Shown: piece by piece, positions 51,988 to 60,469 of the stretch
How the letters are laid out: every line of letters starts with the position of its first letter
Numbering within the stretch: position 1 is the stretch's first letter
Source of the DNA: Clostridiales bacterium
GTDB taxonomy: Bacteria; Bacillota; Clostridia; Oscillospirales; Acutalibacteraceae
NCBI GenBank assembly: GCA_019416455.1
Contig: DXXG01000025.1
Coordinates: 1-64,000 of the forward strand
Reading direction: 5' to 3'
Length of the DNA: 64,000 nucleotides
The notes under the pieces: generated by a model
What the model saw: only the letters and a program-made list of their open reading frames with translations
What the model was told of the DNA's origin: nothing
Databases searched by the model: none
Translations under genes and position numbers: made by a program

Positions 51988-52348
51988 AAAACACCTCTTT
52001 ATTCTCCTGGAAGCGTTTTTGTACAAAGAGATTCCCAACAACGCCCACAAGGACGATGGTTACAAAGCACCACAACCAAATGATCCAAAGGTTGTTCAGT
52101 CCCTCGCCGTAGTCATACCCAAACAGGGCTCCGGCGGCGAACCCGAGGATGTAGCCAAGTGCGATGATAGGCGGAAGCACCTTGTTCTTTCTTACCAGTC
52201 CTGTAAGGAAGATGAGAACCAACCCCACAGCGCAAAGAAGCAGCGGAAATTCCTTCATGCCGTGCAAGCCAAATAGCGGATAACGAACTACCAGGTAGCA
52301 TCCTGCAATTGCGATCATAGATAGAATACCAATCAGTCTGCTTTTCAT
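51941..52348 (-). CDS. Small four-helix membrane protein
   Basis: This 135-residue protein starts at ATG 52348 (GGGAGGGAACC upstream). Four hydrophobic segments are visible: LIGILSMIAIAGCYLVV, LLLCAVGLVLIFLTGLV, ALGYILGFAAGALFGY and LWIIWLWCFVTIVLVGVVG. It overlaps the next gene. Function is unknown. Confidence 0.65.
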   Translation of the reverse strand: MKSRLIGILSMIAIAGCYLVVRYPLFGLHGMKEFPLLLCAVGLVLIFLTGLVRKNKVLPPIIALGYILGFAAGALFGYDYGEGLNNLWIIWLWCFVTIVLVGVVGNLFVQKRFQENKEVFCGTEGFGKGPKRVQR

Positions 52349-52453
52349 ACGGTTCCCTCCCACCTGTACCACTTTTCCAGGGCGTTTTTGTCCGGCTTTC
52401 CAAGTGGAAATGCACTCAGTTTCCGCGAACTTTTCGTTTGATCCGGATGTTGT

Positions 52454-52729
52454 CTACTTAATCTTTTTCCCGCAATAAGGGCAATAGATGTCCATTGGCA
52501 AAAGGTTTTTGCCACAATGAGGGCATTTGGAACCTCCCAAGCGCAGAGAGATGGCTCCACCCACCAAAAGAAGCAGACAGAGAAAAGCGAGATACGCTGT
52601 TATATAAATGATTCTCTCATTGAGTAAATACACGCCGTATCCCATCACAATCATTAATATGACAAGTCCGGTAATGGAAATTTCCACAACCCAAACTGCT
52701 ACTTTTCTCATAGAATCCACCGTCTTCAT
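52454..52729 (-). CDS. Membrane protein with a C-terminal zinc ribbon
   Basis: This 91-residue protein has two transmembrane helices (ISITGLVILMIVMGYGVYLL and IIYITAYLAFLCLLLLVG) and a C-terminal zinc ribbon, CPHCGKNLLPMDIYCPYCGK. It follows the DUF4367-like gene closely on the same strand. Small zinc-ribbon membrane proteins often accompany ECF sigma operons. Its function is unknown. Confidence 0.65.
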   Translation of the reverse strand: MKTVDSMRKVAVWVVEISITGLVILMIVMGYGVYLLNERIIYITAYLAFLCLLLLVGGAISLRLGGSKCPHCGKNLLPMDIYCPYCGKKIK

Positions 52730-52765
52730 CGATCTCTATCACTTCCGATCCATTTTCTCCCAAGC

Positions 52766-53452
52766 CTATGTGTCCAAATCCATAGTTCTTACACTTTCAG
52801 CTATCTTCACCAGCGTTTCTTTGGGAAGTGGCGCCGTGATGCAGAAAATGATGTCTTGATTCGTGGACTGCCAGACCAGTCCGTTGGCATTCTCAGGATC
52901 TTCCGCCTGATAATAGTCGCCTTGGACATCCCCAACCATGGTGGGAGTCACGGATTCATAGTCCGAGGTGATAAAGAGACCAACAGATTCGGACCCGTGG
53001 ATTGCCATAAATGAAATCATGTCGTCCTCTCCGTCTGTATAGACCAAGAAGGTGTCATTGTCGGAATGGTTCTCCGCGTGGAGGGTAAATCCCTCTGGCA
53101 GCCAGGACGGCTCATAGCTTTCCGCAGTAGCTTCTGAGCTGGATTCTCCCGCAAATCGATAGGACACATACGATTCATAGGTTTGCTTTACCCAGGAAAA
53201 GAACATAGCTCTGGCCTGGGTATCCACCGAAAGCCAGGTGGTCCCTCCTAGGATCACCACAGCCAAAATGCAGGCGGCTGTCTGTAAGAACTTGTAAGCT
53301 ACAGGATGGGATTTCCTTCGGATCAGGCGCTTCATTTTACGCTCAAACCCAAGAGAGAAAGAATGTCTACAATCCTCCGAAAGAGGAAGTGCCTCCAGGA
53401 TCGTCTGGTCAGCTTCTGCCGCGGCGGCTTTGAGCATTTCATCGGTGATCAC
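52766..53452 (-). CDS. DUF4367-like anti-sigma/sensor partner of the ECF sigma
   Basis: This 228-residue protein has a cytosolic N-terminus (1-55), one transmembrane helix (FLQTAACILAVVILGGTTWL) and an extracellular domain. That domain includes YEPSWLPEGFTLHAENHSDN, DGEDDMISFMAIHGSESVGL and WQSTNQDIIFCITAPLPKET, which fits DUF4367. It overlaps the sigma gene by 4 nt. The arrangement is that of a membrane anti-sigma factor controlling its ECF sigma in response to an envelope signal. Confidence 0.75.
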   Translation of the reverse strand: MITDEMLKAAAAEADQTILEALPLSEDCRHSFSLGFERKMKRLIRRKSHPVAYKFLQTAACILAVVILGGTTWLSVDTQARAMFFSWVKQTYESYVSYRFAGESSSEATAESYEPSWLPEGFTLHAENHSDNDTFLVYTDGEDDMISFMAIHGSESVGLFITSDYESVTPTMVGDVQGDYYQAEDPENANGLVWQSTNQDIIFCITAPLPKETLVKIAESVRTMDLDT

Positions 53453-53967
53453 AAGTTTCCCTCCTTCTCGTACAAATCCTTTAGTTTGTTCTTTGCCCGC
53501 TGGTCCAATTTAGATGCAGCCGCAAGGGAGATTCCCAATATCGAGGCTACTTCTTTCACGCTGTACCCTTGGTGATATCGTAGCAAGATCACCTCTCGAT
53601 ATCTGGCAGGCAGCTTCAAGATGCAGGCAGTCAAGGCGTTTTGCCCTTCGTAAACAGGGGAGAAGCCCCGAATCTCTTCAGTAAGCTCCACAATTTGGCG
53701 CCGCTTGCGCTTTCTGTAGAGATCGATCGCTTTGTTCTCAACTACAGTAACGACGAAGCCTTTGGTTTTTGGACACTTTGGCTCCCCAATTTTTTGGATG
53801 TTTTCCGCCACTTTCACAAAAGCCTCATGGACGGCATCCTCTGCGTCTTGGTCATTGTCAAGGATTCGGTTGGCCACGTAGAACATGAGCTCGCGGTATT
53901 CGATGTAAATTTGTTCAAACTTTGACCGATCCTCTGAAGAATCAATCATTTGAAGATACAGTATCAT
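53449..53967 (-). CDS. ECF-family RNA polymerase sigma factor
   Basis: This 172-residue protein starts at ATG 53967 with GGAGG upstream. Region 2 (FYVANRILDNDQDAEDAVHE, KCPKTKGFVVTVVENKAIDL) and region 4 (LPARYREVILLRYHQGYSVK, EVASILGISLAAASKLDQRA) are complete. It directs transcription of an unknown regulon and is co-translated with its probable anti-sigma partner. This may be a cargo regulatory module. Confidence 0.88.
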   Translation of the reverse strand: MILYLQMIDSSEDRSKFEQIYIEYRELMFYVANRILDNDQDAEDAVHEAFVKVAENIQKIGEPKCPKTKGFVVTVVENKAIDLYRKRKRRQIVELTEEIRGFSPVYEGQNALTACILKLPARYREVILLRYHQGYSVKEVASILGISLAAASKLDQRAKNKLKDLYEKEGNL

Positions 53968-54321
53968 GGTGGTTTCCTCCAGGTAGGATAGGCTGATTAT
54001 AGCATGCTCCATTTGCTTTTCACAAGTTAAGAAACGTCCGATACCACAGCCATCCCCTGAAGAACAAGGGTAAGTGTATCTTTATATTCCTCAGCTTGTT
54101 GCAACGGTCCGGAAGATCCTGAAAAGAAGGTTTTCTTATTTTGAACTAGTTAAATCTCAGTTTATTTGGTTCAAAAACCATTTTTTATTGCGTAATAGAC
54201 TTGTTCAAATTTCAAAAGGAAGCTGGAATGTCTATAGCCTTTTTCACACCAACAGAAACGGGTTGTCAAGGACGTTTAATTCATTTTTACAAGGATTCGC
54301 AGATAAGCAGATAATAGAAGA

Positions 54322-54363
54322 AAGTGCTGGGAATCAATTACAGATTCCCAGCACTTTCTCCTT
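54322..54363. terminator. Strong terminator
   Basis: GAAAGTGCTGGGAAT and ATTCCCAGCACTTTC form a perfect 15-bp stem around CAATTACAG, with TCCTTGTTTTT beyond. It lies in the otherwise gene-free, AT-rich 53968-54428 interval. Confidence 0.75.
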
Positions 54364-54428
54364 GTTTTTCAAATATCAATAACAATATTATTTTGCCAAA
54401 TGATGTTAAATTCCAGTTACTTTCATGT

Positions 54429-55535
54429 TCACTCACGATTTATGGATAAAAGGTATGAGTACGGATTTTCTCGCAAAATATGTTTTTTATCTATACTATA
54501 AGAGACTGCAGATGCTATAACGGATACCCCCATACCAGCAAAAATTGCTTGTTCTACAGGCATTCCTAATAGTGCCATCGGTACCCCTGTCGCACTTGCA
54601 GATAGCAACGATACCTTGAGGAAGGTTTCAGTAAACCATTTAATCCGTGAACTCGCAAGAGCAGCCTTGAAATCGTTAAATGCAGGCATAAACTCATGGC
54701 TATATAAATCACTTATCTCTTGTTGCAAAACTTCAATAGGTCTATCTCCATCAAGATTCTGTGTAAGCTTAGTAAGTTGTGTTCTGAATCTCCCTAATTC
54801 ATCTCGATGATGGTTTTTGAAAGAAACTATATCAGCAAGAGTAGTATCTGGGGAAATAGAAAGCCCGCGTATAATAAAATTAAGCAATAGACCTTGTTCC
54901 AATTGATGATCTTTTGGACGTCTATTAAAAAAAAGGTATTTAGGTCGTATTGGTGTTTGATTTCCCAACCTAACAGTATTACTTATATTAAAACATGGGA
55001 CATCGTTTGTAACCATTCCCAAAGAGTGATCTTCGCACAATTTATTAGCCAGTACTATCATATAGATATTAGTGAAATCGCTGTCAAAATAATAAATATC
55101 ATGGTGGTCTATATGACGGCTGAAATATCGTATCTGTTCCCGTATTCTCTGCGACATTATTTCTCTGTATATTCCACCACGCGAAACATCGCTGAGATAT
55201 CTTCTTATTTTATAAGATATTTTATCACTCCAAATTCTGTCATACCTCTGTTCCTGTGGTGAACAAATGACTTTCCTGAATTCACGTGAAAACAATAAAT
55301 CAAGTATTTCGTCTTCAATGCCAACGACAGATTTGTCGTCAGAGTTTATATAAAGAGGTCGTAAAAAGCCAATATCAGCTAGGTATTGTGTATCTGGCTG
55401 ATTATACGGATGAGTAAGAGACTCTGGAACGATGGTTGATATAGAGTCCCAGAAAAGAATTGATGTTTTTAGCCAGTCTGTGTCCTCTATGTCAATAGTG
55501 GGATAATACAAAGCATTTGAAAATGCAGGTCGCAT
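54429..55535 (-). CDS. DUF6236-like protein with C-terminal hydrophobic region
   Basis: This is a 368-residue protein. The N-terminus ALYYPTIDIEDTDWLKTSIL followed by FWDSISTIVPES matches the DUF6236 pattern. The middle is charged and helical. Residues about 310-350 (LLSASATGVPMALLGMPVEQ, AIFAGMGVSVIASAVSY) are hydrophobic, enough for one or two membrane passes. The AT-rich composition marks it as separate from its neighbours. DUF6236 genes are often found in phage-defence neighbourhoods, but a role is not shown. The adjacent gaps contain no gene. Confidence 0.6.
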   Translation of the reverse strand: MRPAFSNALYYPTIDIEDTDWLKTSILFWDSISTIVPESLTHPYNQPDTQYLADIGFLRPLYINSDDKSVVGIEDEILDLLFSREFRKVICSPQEQRYDRIWSDKISYKIRRYLSDVSRGGIYREIMSQRIREQIRYFSRHIDHHDIYYFDSDFTNIYMIVLANKLCEDHSLGMVTNDVPCFNISNTVRLGNQTPIRPKYLFFNRRPKDHQLEQGLLLNFIIRGLSISPDTTLADIVSFKNHHRDELGRFRTQLTKLTQNLDGDRPIEVLQQEISDLYSHEFMPAFNDFKAALASSRIKWFTETFLKVSLLSASATGVPMALLGMPVEQAIFAGMGVSVIASAVSYSIDKKHILRENPYSYLLSINRE

Positions 55536-55688
55536 AACGAGTTCCCTCCCGGAATTATTATTAAAATATTATACCATGTTTTGATATAAAATAATACCAG
55601 GAGCCTGTCCCAGATTCCTTGCGTGTAAATTCTACACAATGAAACCAACTTACATCTTCTGTGTCTCGTTTTTGAGTAGGCTCGAACA

Positions 55689-55796
55689 ATGAAAAAAACA
55701 GGACGTGTTCTTGCTCTTTTACTCGCATTGATGATGGTCGCTGTGGTAGCCGTTCCGGCATCGGCTACTGATGTATTCACGTTACCATTGAAGTAA
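55689..55796 (+). CDS. Signal-peptide-only small frame, secreted-protein remnant or peptide
   Basis: The 35-codon frame MKKTGRVLALLLALMMVAVV continues AVPASATDVFTLPLK and stops. It has a textbook Sec signal (n, h and A-S-A c-region) with only ten mature residues. No clear ribosome-binding site precedes the ATG. Either a secreted protein was truncated here or a short exported peptide is made. The rest of 55536-55998 is noncoding. Confidence 0.4.
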   Translation: MKKTGRVLALLLALMMVAVVAVPASATDVFTLPLK

Positions 55797-55998
55797 TTGA
55801 ATCACGGTGTTTCCCTACTTTTGGATACGGTCGAGTATTTGCGGCACGTACAATATGGGAAAATACATGGCATGCAAATGGCCACGCAACCTGTATTCAT
55901 CGTCGATATGGTATGGACGGAGCATACTTAGGTGTGTATGTCTTTCCATTTCATTTCGCAATTGGTTGGGTAAGGAGTGTGTGTTTGCATAATTGTTT

Positions 55999-56619
55999 TC
56001 ATCCATCTCGTTTCTCATTTGCTTTTGTGAGATGTACTAATCTGTAGTAAGTGCCTTTCTTGACTCCGAGTTTTTTCATGGCAGCCACAGCCGTTATCTC
56101 ACCAGATTTCCAACGCTCGTAGACTGTGTCCCAATTTGCAGGAAATTCGATTTTCGGCCTGCCCAGATGTTTTCCCATTGCTTTTGCCGCAGCGATGCCC
56201 TCGGCCTGGCGCTGGCGAATGGTCAATCGCTCCTGCTCTGCGATGCTGGAGAGTACCTCAATCAAAATATTATTGATCATTTCGAAGACCCATTCCTGAC
56301 CCGTGGGCAGTTGGATCATGGTAGTTGGCAGGTCGATGACCCGCACTTGAATATGGTGTTCTTTAAAGTAGCGAAGCTCTTGGGTGATGTGTTCTTTGTT
56401 CCGGCTGAGTCTGTCCAAAGATTTGATGACCAGCGTATCACCGTCCCGCAGCATGGAGTTCTTCAGTACCTGATATCCGGAGCGATCCAGATCTGCACCG
56501 CTGGCCTTATCGGTCACGATGTCCCTTTCATCCACTCCGCAGTCCAATAAAGCTTTGATCTGTCGGTCCAGGTTCTGCTCTTTCGTGGAGACTCTTGCGT
56601 ATCCAAATGTTTTGTTCAC
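55999..56619 (-). CDS. Serine recombinase (resolvase/invertase family)
   Basis: This 206-residue protein starts at GTG 56619 with AAAGGGGGAAA upstream. The catalytic serine is in YARVSTKEQNLDRQIKALLD. Other family motifs are DKASGADLDR, DTLVIKSLDRLSRN, and the E-helix region IAEQERLTIRQRQAEGIAAA. A C-terminal helix-turn-helix (ITAVAAMKKLGVKKGTYYRL) binds DNA. It is a small resolvase-type enzyme that could resolve multimers or belong to a transposon whose transposase is absent here. Confidence 0.9.
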   Translation of the reverse strand: MNKTFGYARVSTKEQNLDRQIKALLDCGVDERDIVTDKASGADLDRSGYQVLKNSMLRDGDTLVIKSLDRLSRNKEHITQELRYFKEHHIQVRVIDLPTTMIQLPTGQEWVFEMINNILIEVLSSIAEQERLTIRQRQAEGIAAAKAMGKHLGRPKIEFPANWDTVYERWKSGEITAVAAMKKLGVKKGTYYRLVHLTKANEKRDG

Positions 56620-56817
56620 TGATGACTTTCCCCCTTCAAAATCTGTCCAGAAAGGTTTCCGTATTTTCAGCCATGTCAAAAAATGAAAAACCGAGGTTTT
56701 CGGACATGATTGGCATGGCTTTCCTACGAGAAAATGATAGAATAAAAAGGTGTACCTTTTTGAACAACAATATTACACGGAATGCGCTGCTGTTTTGCAA
56801 CCAGAAAAACAAAAAGA

Positions 56818-56850
56818 AACGGCAGGGATCTTCCTGCCGCCTTTTTTAGT
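56818..56850 (+). terminator. Terminator hairpin
   Basis: ACGGCAGG and CCTGCCG pair around GATCTT and are followed by CCTTTTTTAG. It lies in the 56620-57131 interval, which is otherwise AT-rich and without genes. Confidence 0.7.
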
Positions 56851-57137
56851 CTGCCTATGCCATGACTTGCGCAAAATCTGCCTGTAGTATTAGTCGACAT
56901 CAACTGACATTAGGAACCCTTGAATGGATAAACCAAAGATTCTGAGTAAGATATGGATTGCAGAAATTTCCGTTTAAGTGTAAAATATAATTAAAGATTT
57001 TGTTTTTGATCTGAGGGAGAAAGGTCATAAGCGCCGAATTCTACATATTTAGACACAATGTCATGCATTAGAATATATGCAACAAATGAATATTTTTTTA
57101 TTATTATAAATAATAAATAGCCAAAAGGGGGATGAGT

Positions 57138-57950
57138 ATGGCTACAGTAGTACGAACTGACTTTCATTTTAATTTTTTAAAAAACGTTATCATAAGAATT
57201 GATTTTCAGGGTGTTTTTGAACCTGAGATGGAAAGATTGTTAACACTTATCAAACCAGTTGTTAAAGAAAAAGGATTTTCTAGATATTTAAAAAGGCAAA
57301 ACAATCAAATAAAAGTTAATGTAGGAAATTTGAATTCACAAGATTCTTCATTGAGTAAAGTTGTCCAAAGTCAAGAGATTCATTCTTTCGTTAATGAAGA
57401 TCGGGGGTATGTGCTTGATCTTGCGAGTAGTTTTGTATGCCTAAATATCAACTCAACATCGTACACGCCTTTTGAAGATTATAGCAGTCTTGTTTCAGAA
57501 ATAGCAGAAATATATAGAAACAATATTGATTTTGCATCCATTAATAGAGTTGGCATAAGAAAAATTAATGTTTGTATGTTTGAAGATAGAGAAAAGATTA
57601 AAGAGTTTTTCTCTCCTGAATTTTTTGGATATTTTAAATCTATACCAGGCGCAAATACATTTATCAGTAGACGACAAGATACATTTGGAATCGATCTATA
57701 TAAAGTTAACCTCTCATGTAATATTGAGCAAGGAACTGCTGAGGACAAAACCCTTTACAGAGTCTTACTGGACAGTGACATATATGTTGACAATGCAGAA
57801 ACAATCAAAAATGGTGTAAACTATCCGCAAATGAATAGTTTTCTGTTCGACATATACGTTTCTTCACTTACGGAAAAATTTATAGTAGCACTTTGTGGTG
57901 ACGATGAAAGCAAATTTGAAGAAATAATAGGTGTTGAAAAAAATGAGTAG
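57138..57950 (+). CDS. TIGR04255 family protein, first gene of a three-gene module
   Basis: This is a 270-residue protein. ATG 57138 has AAAAGGGGG six bases upstream; ATG 57132 touches that site. Features: VVRTDFHFNFLKNVIIRIDF near the start, ASINRVGIRKINVCMFEDRE (the family's central I-N-R-x-G-x-R-x-I-N motif) and a beta-rich C-terminal half. TIGR04255 is found beside toxin-antitoxin and defence genes with unknown function. It overlaps the next gene by 8 nt. The very low GC suggests recent transfer. Confidence 0.65.
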   Translation: MATVVRTDFHFNFLKNVIIRIDFQGVFEPEMERLLTLIKPVVKEKGFSRYLKRQNNQIKVNVGNLNSQDSSLSKVVQSQEIHSFVNEDRGYVLDLASSFVCLNINSTSYTPFEDYSSLVSEIAEIYRNNIDFASINRVGIRKINVCMFEDREKIKEFFSPEFFGYFKSIPGANTFISRRQDTFGIDLYKVNLSCNIEQGTAEDKTLYRVLLDSDIYVDNAETIKNGVNYPQMNSFLFDIYVSSLTEKFIVALCGDDESKFEEIIGVEKNE

Positions 57951-58461
57951 AGATACTTTTGAAGCTTTTCGCTTAAGAGACTTACAAGTAAGCACTACCG
58001 AATTGAGTGAAACACATCATTTTGGTGATATTTTTGATTTGGCAAATTGCTTTTTGTCCATTGAAGCAATGACGCACAAAAAACTGCAAAAGTTGTGTTA
58101 TTATGCAAAAGCTTGGTATTTAGCTATTAATGATGAAAACTTGATTAGTGAACCTTTTGAAGCATGGGTTCATGGAGCAGTTCAACCTTTGCTGTATCAA
58201 AAGTATCGCTCCTATGGATTTCAACTTATACCTATGTTCCAAGGAAACTTACTTCAACTCCCTGAAGAGTTTTTAGATTTTTCTAAGGAAATTTTTGAAT
58301 CGTACGGAGAATTTAGTGGGGACGAATTAGAAAAAATCAATCATCAAGAAATGCCATGGATTAAAGCTCGGGGAGATTTAAAGCCATGGCAAAGTGGAAA
58401 TACGGTTATAAGTGATGAAGATATGAAATATTATTATCGGAGTTTAATGCAGAATGAGTAA
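57943..58461 (+). CDS. Panacea (SocA-like, DUF4065) domain protein, probable antitoxin
   Basis: This 172-residue protein shows the Panacea core: FDLANCFLSIEAMTHKKLQK followed by LCYYAKAWYLAI, then SEPFEAWVHGAVQPLLYQKY. These match the T-H-x-K-L-Q-K-L-x-Y-Y-A-x-A and W-x-x-G-P/A-V motifs. Panacea proteins (PanA) are antitoxins to many unrelated toxins, and SocA is a ClpXP adaptor. It overlaps both neighbours by 8 nt, so the three proteins are translated together. Confidence 0.8.
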   Translation: MSRDTFEAFRLRDLQVSTTELSETHHFGDIFDLANCFLSIEAMTHKKLQKLCYYAKAWYLAINDENLISEPFEAWVHGAVQPLLYQKYRSYGFQLIPMFQGNLLQLPEEFLDFSKEIFESYGEFSGDELEKINHQEMPWIKARGDLKPWQSGNTVISDEDMKYYYRSLMQNE

Positions 58462-59014
58462 AGTACGTATTCCAAAGCCTCGATTAGATTGTGAGCCTAA
58501 AAGTATTCCTAAACCGTCTTTTTTACCTTCTGAAAAAGAGGCTCTAGTGGTATTTTCTTTTGCATCATTAGAATGGACTGAATATTTTAACTTGGATAGC
58601 ACTTGTCCCAGTTGGTCACTTGACTTATTGAATATGTTAAAAAATGTCTCTGGCGTATCAAAGGCGCACCTTTTAAGTGGAAAGTATAGAACATATCGTG
58701 TGCACACTCATGAAAAAGCAAAACCACCAGATCCGCTTCCTGCTGGCGTATCTCTTAAGGATTGTTATCAGATACGTATCTCTACAGCAAAAGGTGGAAT
58801 TCATGGTGTTTTTGTAGAAAATACATTTTATGTTATATGGTTAGACCCGCTCCATAATATGTACCCAGATGATCGCTTTGGTGGCTTGCGAAAAATAACT
58901 CCTCCGAATACTTGTTGCAGAGATAGAGAAGAACGATTTTTTCAGTTGCAAGAAGAAAATGCAAGATTGAAAGAAGAAAATAAGTATTGGGAGGATGAAT
59001 TAGGTAAGATATAA
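58454..59014 (+). CDS. Unknown protein paired with Panacea, candidate toxin
   Basis: This 186-residue protein starts at ATG 58454 inside the end of the Panacea gene. It has a mixed alpha/beta core (ALVVFSFASLEWTEYFNLDS, HLLSGKYRTYRVHTHEKAKP, DCYQIRISTAKGGIHGVFVE, YVIWLDPLHNMYPDDRFGG) and a C-terminal coiled coil (FFQLQEENARLKEENKYWED). No family is recognised. By position it is the likely toxin, though the TIGR04255 protein could also be. Confidence 0.5.
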   Translation: MSKVRIPKPRLDCEPKSIPKPSFLPSEKEALVVFSFASLEWTEYFNLDSTCPSWSLDLLNMLKNVSGVSKAHLLSGKYRTYRVHTHEKAKPPDPLPAGVSLKDCYQIRISTAKGGIHGVFVENTFYVIWLDPLHNMYPDDRFGGLRKITPPNTCCRDREERFFQLQEENARLKEENKYWEDELGKI

Positions 59015-59150
59015 GAAACTTCGTCTCAGAACCCACAACAGTGTCTCAAATGTCGGTTATATATTTGGTACTGGTTGGAAAGGTGACAGTTATTATAACA
59101 AGCCTTAAGAGAGAATAAAACTTTTTGCGTGATACAGCAGTAAGTTCCTC

Positions 59151-59436
59151 TTGCATTCCCACTGAGAACATGGTATATTTATTTTGTAAAGTTTCCTCGT
59201 TGCCAAGAGCAATGACAGTTTCTTTGTAACACAGCGTCAGAGAGTCTTGTCTTTCTGGCGCTTTTTTATGTCTTCTGCCTCTGTCCAAGAGGCACAGAAA
59301 TAGGAAGAAGGGCGCAAGGTTTCTGCCCCTTCCATTTGGCTTAGCCAAAAAAGCACTCAGAGTTTCTCTGGGTGCTTTTTTTATATAAATTGGAGTCTGA
59401 AGGCTCCCCCAACATTCTTACCGGGGAGCCGTTGGC
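59151..59436 (+). promoter_or_regulatory. Promoter and double-terminator leader D
   Basis: TTGCAT (59151-59156), 17 bp, TATATT (59174-59179), then TATTTTGTAAAGTTTCC as in leader B. Terminator 1 (ACAGCGTCAGAGA with TTTCTGGCGCTTTTTT, 59233-59269) resembles that of leader C. Terminator 2 (AAGCACTCAGAG with CTCTGGGTGCTTTTTTT) is at about 59350-59383. A further stem (GGCTCCCC/GGGGAGCC) precedes the CAGAAAGGGG ribosome-binding site. Any reading of the operon must pass two terminators. Confidence 0.7.
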
Positions 59437-59477
59437 TACCCCGTTTTCATAGAATTCTTCAGAAAGGGGTATGCGAT

Positions 59478-59699
59478 ATGAGCTCGTATATCAAAAAGAC
59501 AAACTGCAATTTTTACGTACCTGCGGAAAGTACCGGAAAAGTAATGGCTGTAAGCCATCGCTTCCTGCCAGATGCCCTGTACTGCTTCAACTTGGACGAA
59601 ATGGGGAATCTGGTAGACATTAAGATAGAAGGCTGCATTCTCTCTGAGATGAGAGAGATGCTAACCGCTATTGCCCCATGGGTTCGGGAAGGCAGCTAG
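59478..59699 (+). CDS. Small unknown protein, first gene of leader-D operon
   Basis: This is a 73-residue protein starting at ATG 59478, after CAGAAAGGGG. The sequence (SSYIKKTNCNFYVPAESTGK, ALYCFNLDEMGNLVDIKIEG) seems compact and beta-rich. No family is recognised. It starts a run of seven closely spaced small genes on the plus strand. Confidence 0.6.
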   Translation: MSSYIKKTNCNFYVPAESTGKVMAVSHRFLPDALYCFNLDEMGNLVDIKIEGCILSEMREMLTAIAPWVREGS

Positions 59700-59705
59700 A
59701 TTAGC

Positions 59706-59993
59706 ATGTTCAGTGATGATGGAAGTCGTTGGCGCTGGTCTTTTCAGGACGGGAAATGTCACGAAATACCTGCGGAGATCCATTGGCCTTCTGCCGAGGA
59801 GATCTCCACCGTGCCTAAGGAAAGAGATCAGGTCATCATCCTCGTACAGGAGGGAAAGGTGACTGACATTCTCTGCTCAGACCAACGAATTGACGCAGTG
59901 GTCCTGGATATGGATACCACAGATGAGCAGCAGCTGGATTCTCTGTCTCAGCAATGGGCCGCCTACAGCAAAATCTATCAACCAATCTACTAA
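59706..59993 (+). CDS. Small unknown acidic protein
   Basis: This is a 95-residue acidic protein, starting six bases after the previous stop. It contains WRWSFQDGKCHEIPAEIHWP and VIILVQEGKVTDILCSDQRI, then a D/T-rich tail. No domain is recognised. The tight spacing supports translation in the same operon. Confidence 0.6.
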   Translation: MFSDDGSRWRWSFQDGKCHEIPAEIHWPSAEEISTVPKERDQVIILVQEGKVTDILCSDQRIDAVVLDMDTTDEQQLDSLSQQWAAYSKIYQPIY

Positions 59994-60009
59994 CAAGGAG
60001 GACTGCACC

Positions 60010-60320
60010 GTGGGTGCGAATAAACACAAAAATGGCAGGAAACGACAGTTGGGAAAACATTTCCAGCCAAAAATAAAAAAGCTGCCGCCTCGCCACTTGA
60101 AGCCTCGCCCGTTTGACCCCAAAGAACGTGACATGCCAGAGAAGAACCTTTCTCTGGTAGTCCGTTTTTTACGAGTGAAAGAGTCCTTCCCGTGGAGGAT
60201 TACTACGATGTGGTGATTTTTCGTTACCTGCAGGCGGTAAAAAATGTTTTTCTAAACCGGAAATACTTTGTTTTTTCCGCTATTGTATGGGCAACCATGA
60301 GCCCTGCTCTATTTCAATAA
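60010..60320 (+). pseudogene. Small basic protein gene with a frameshift
   Basis: GTG 60010 with AAGGAGG upstream begins MGANKHKNGRKRQLGKHFQP and stops at 60216. A second frame continues SERVLPVEDYYDVVIFRYLQ and AVKNVFLNRKYFVFSAIVWA to a stop at 60320, which looks like the natural C-terminus. The shift lies between about 60140 and 60180, near a run of six T. The product would be about 100 residues. It may be a real frameshift or a sequencing error. Confidence 0.5.
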
Positions 60321-60469
60321 ATGTAATAAGCAGCGGCGCTGTCCATGGAGCGTGAGTTTAGAGGGCTCAATTCCAGGGGATTGCTCACCCAGCTAGGAAG
60401 AAACCATTACGAATTAGAATTGCGCTTATACGTTTTTCAAAATCACTCAAGACCAGGAGAGGATAAAAT

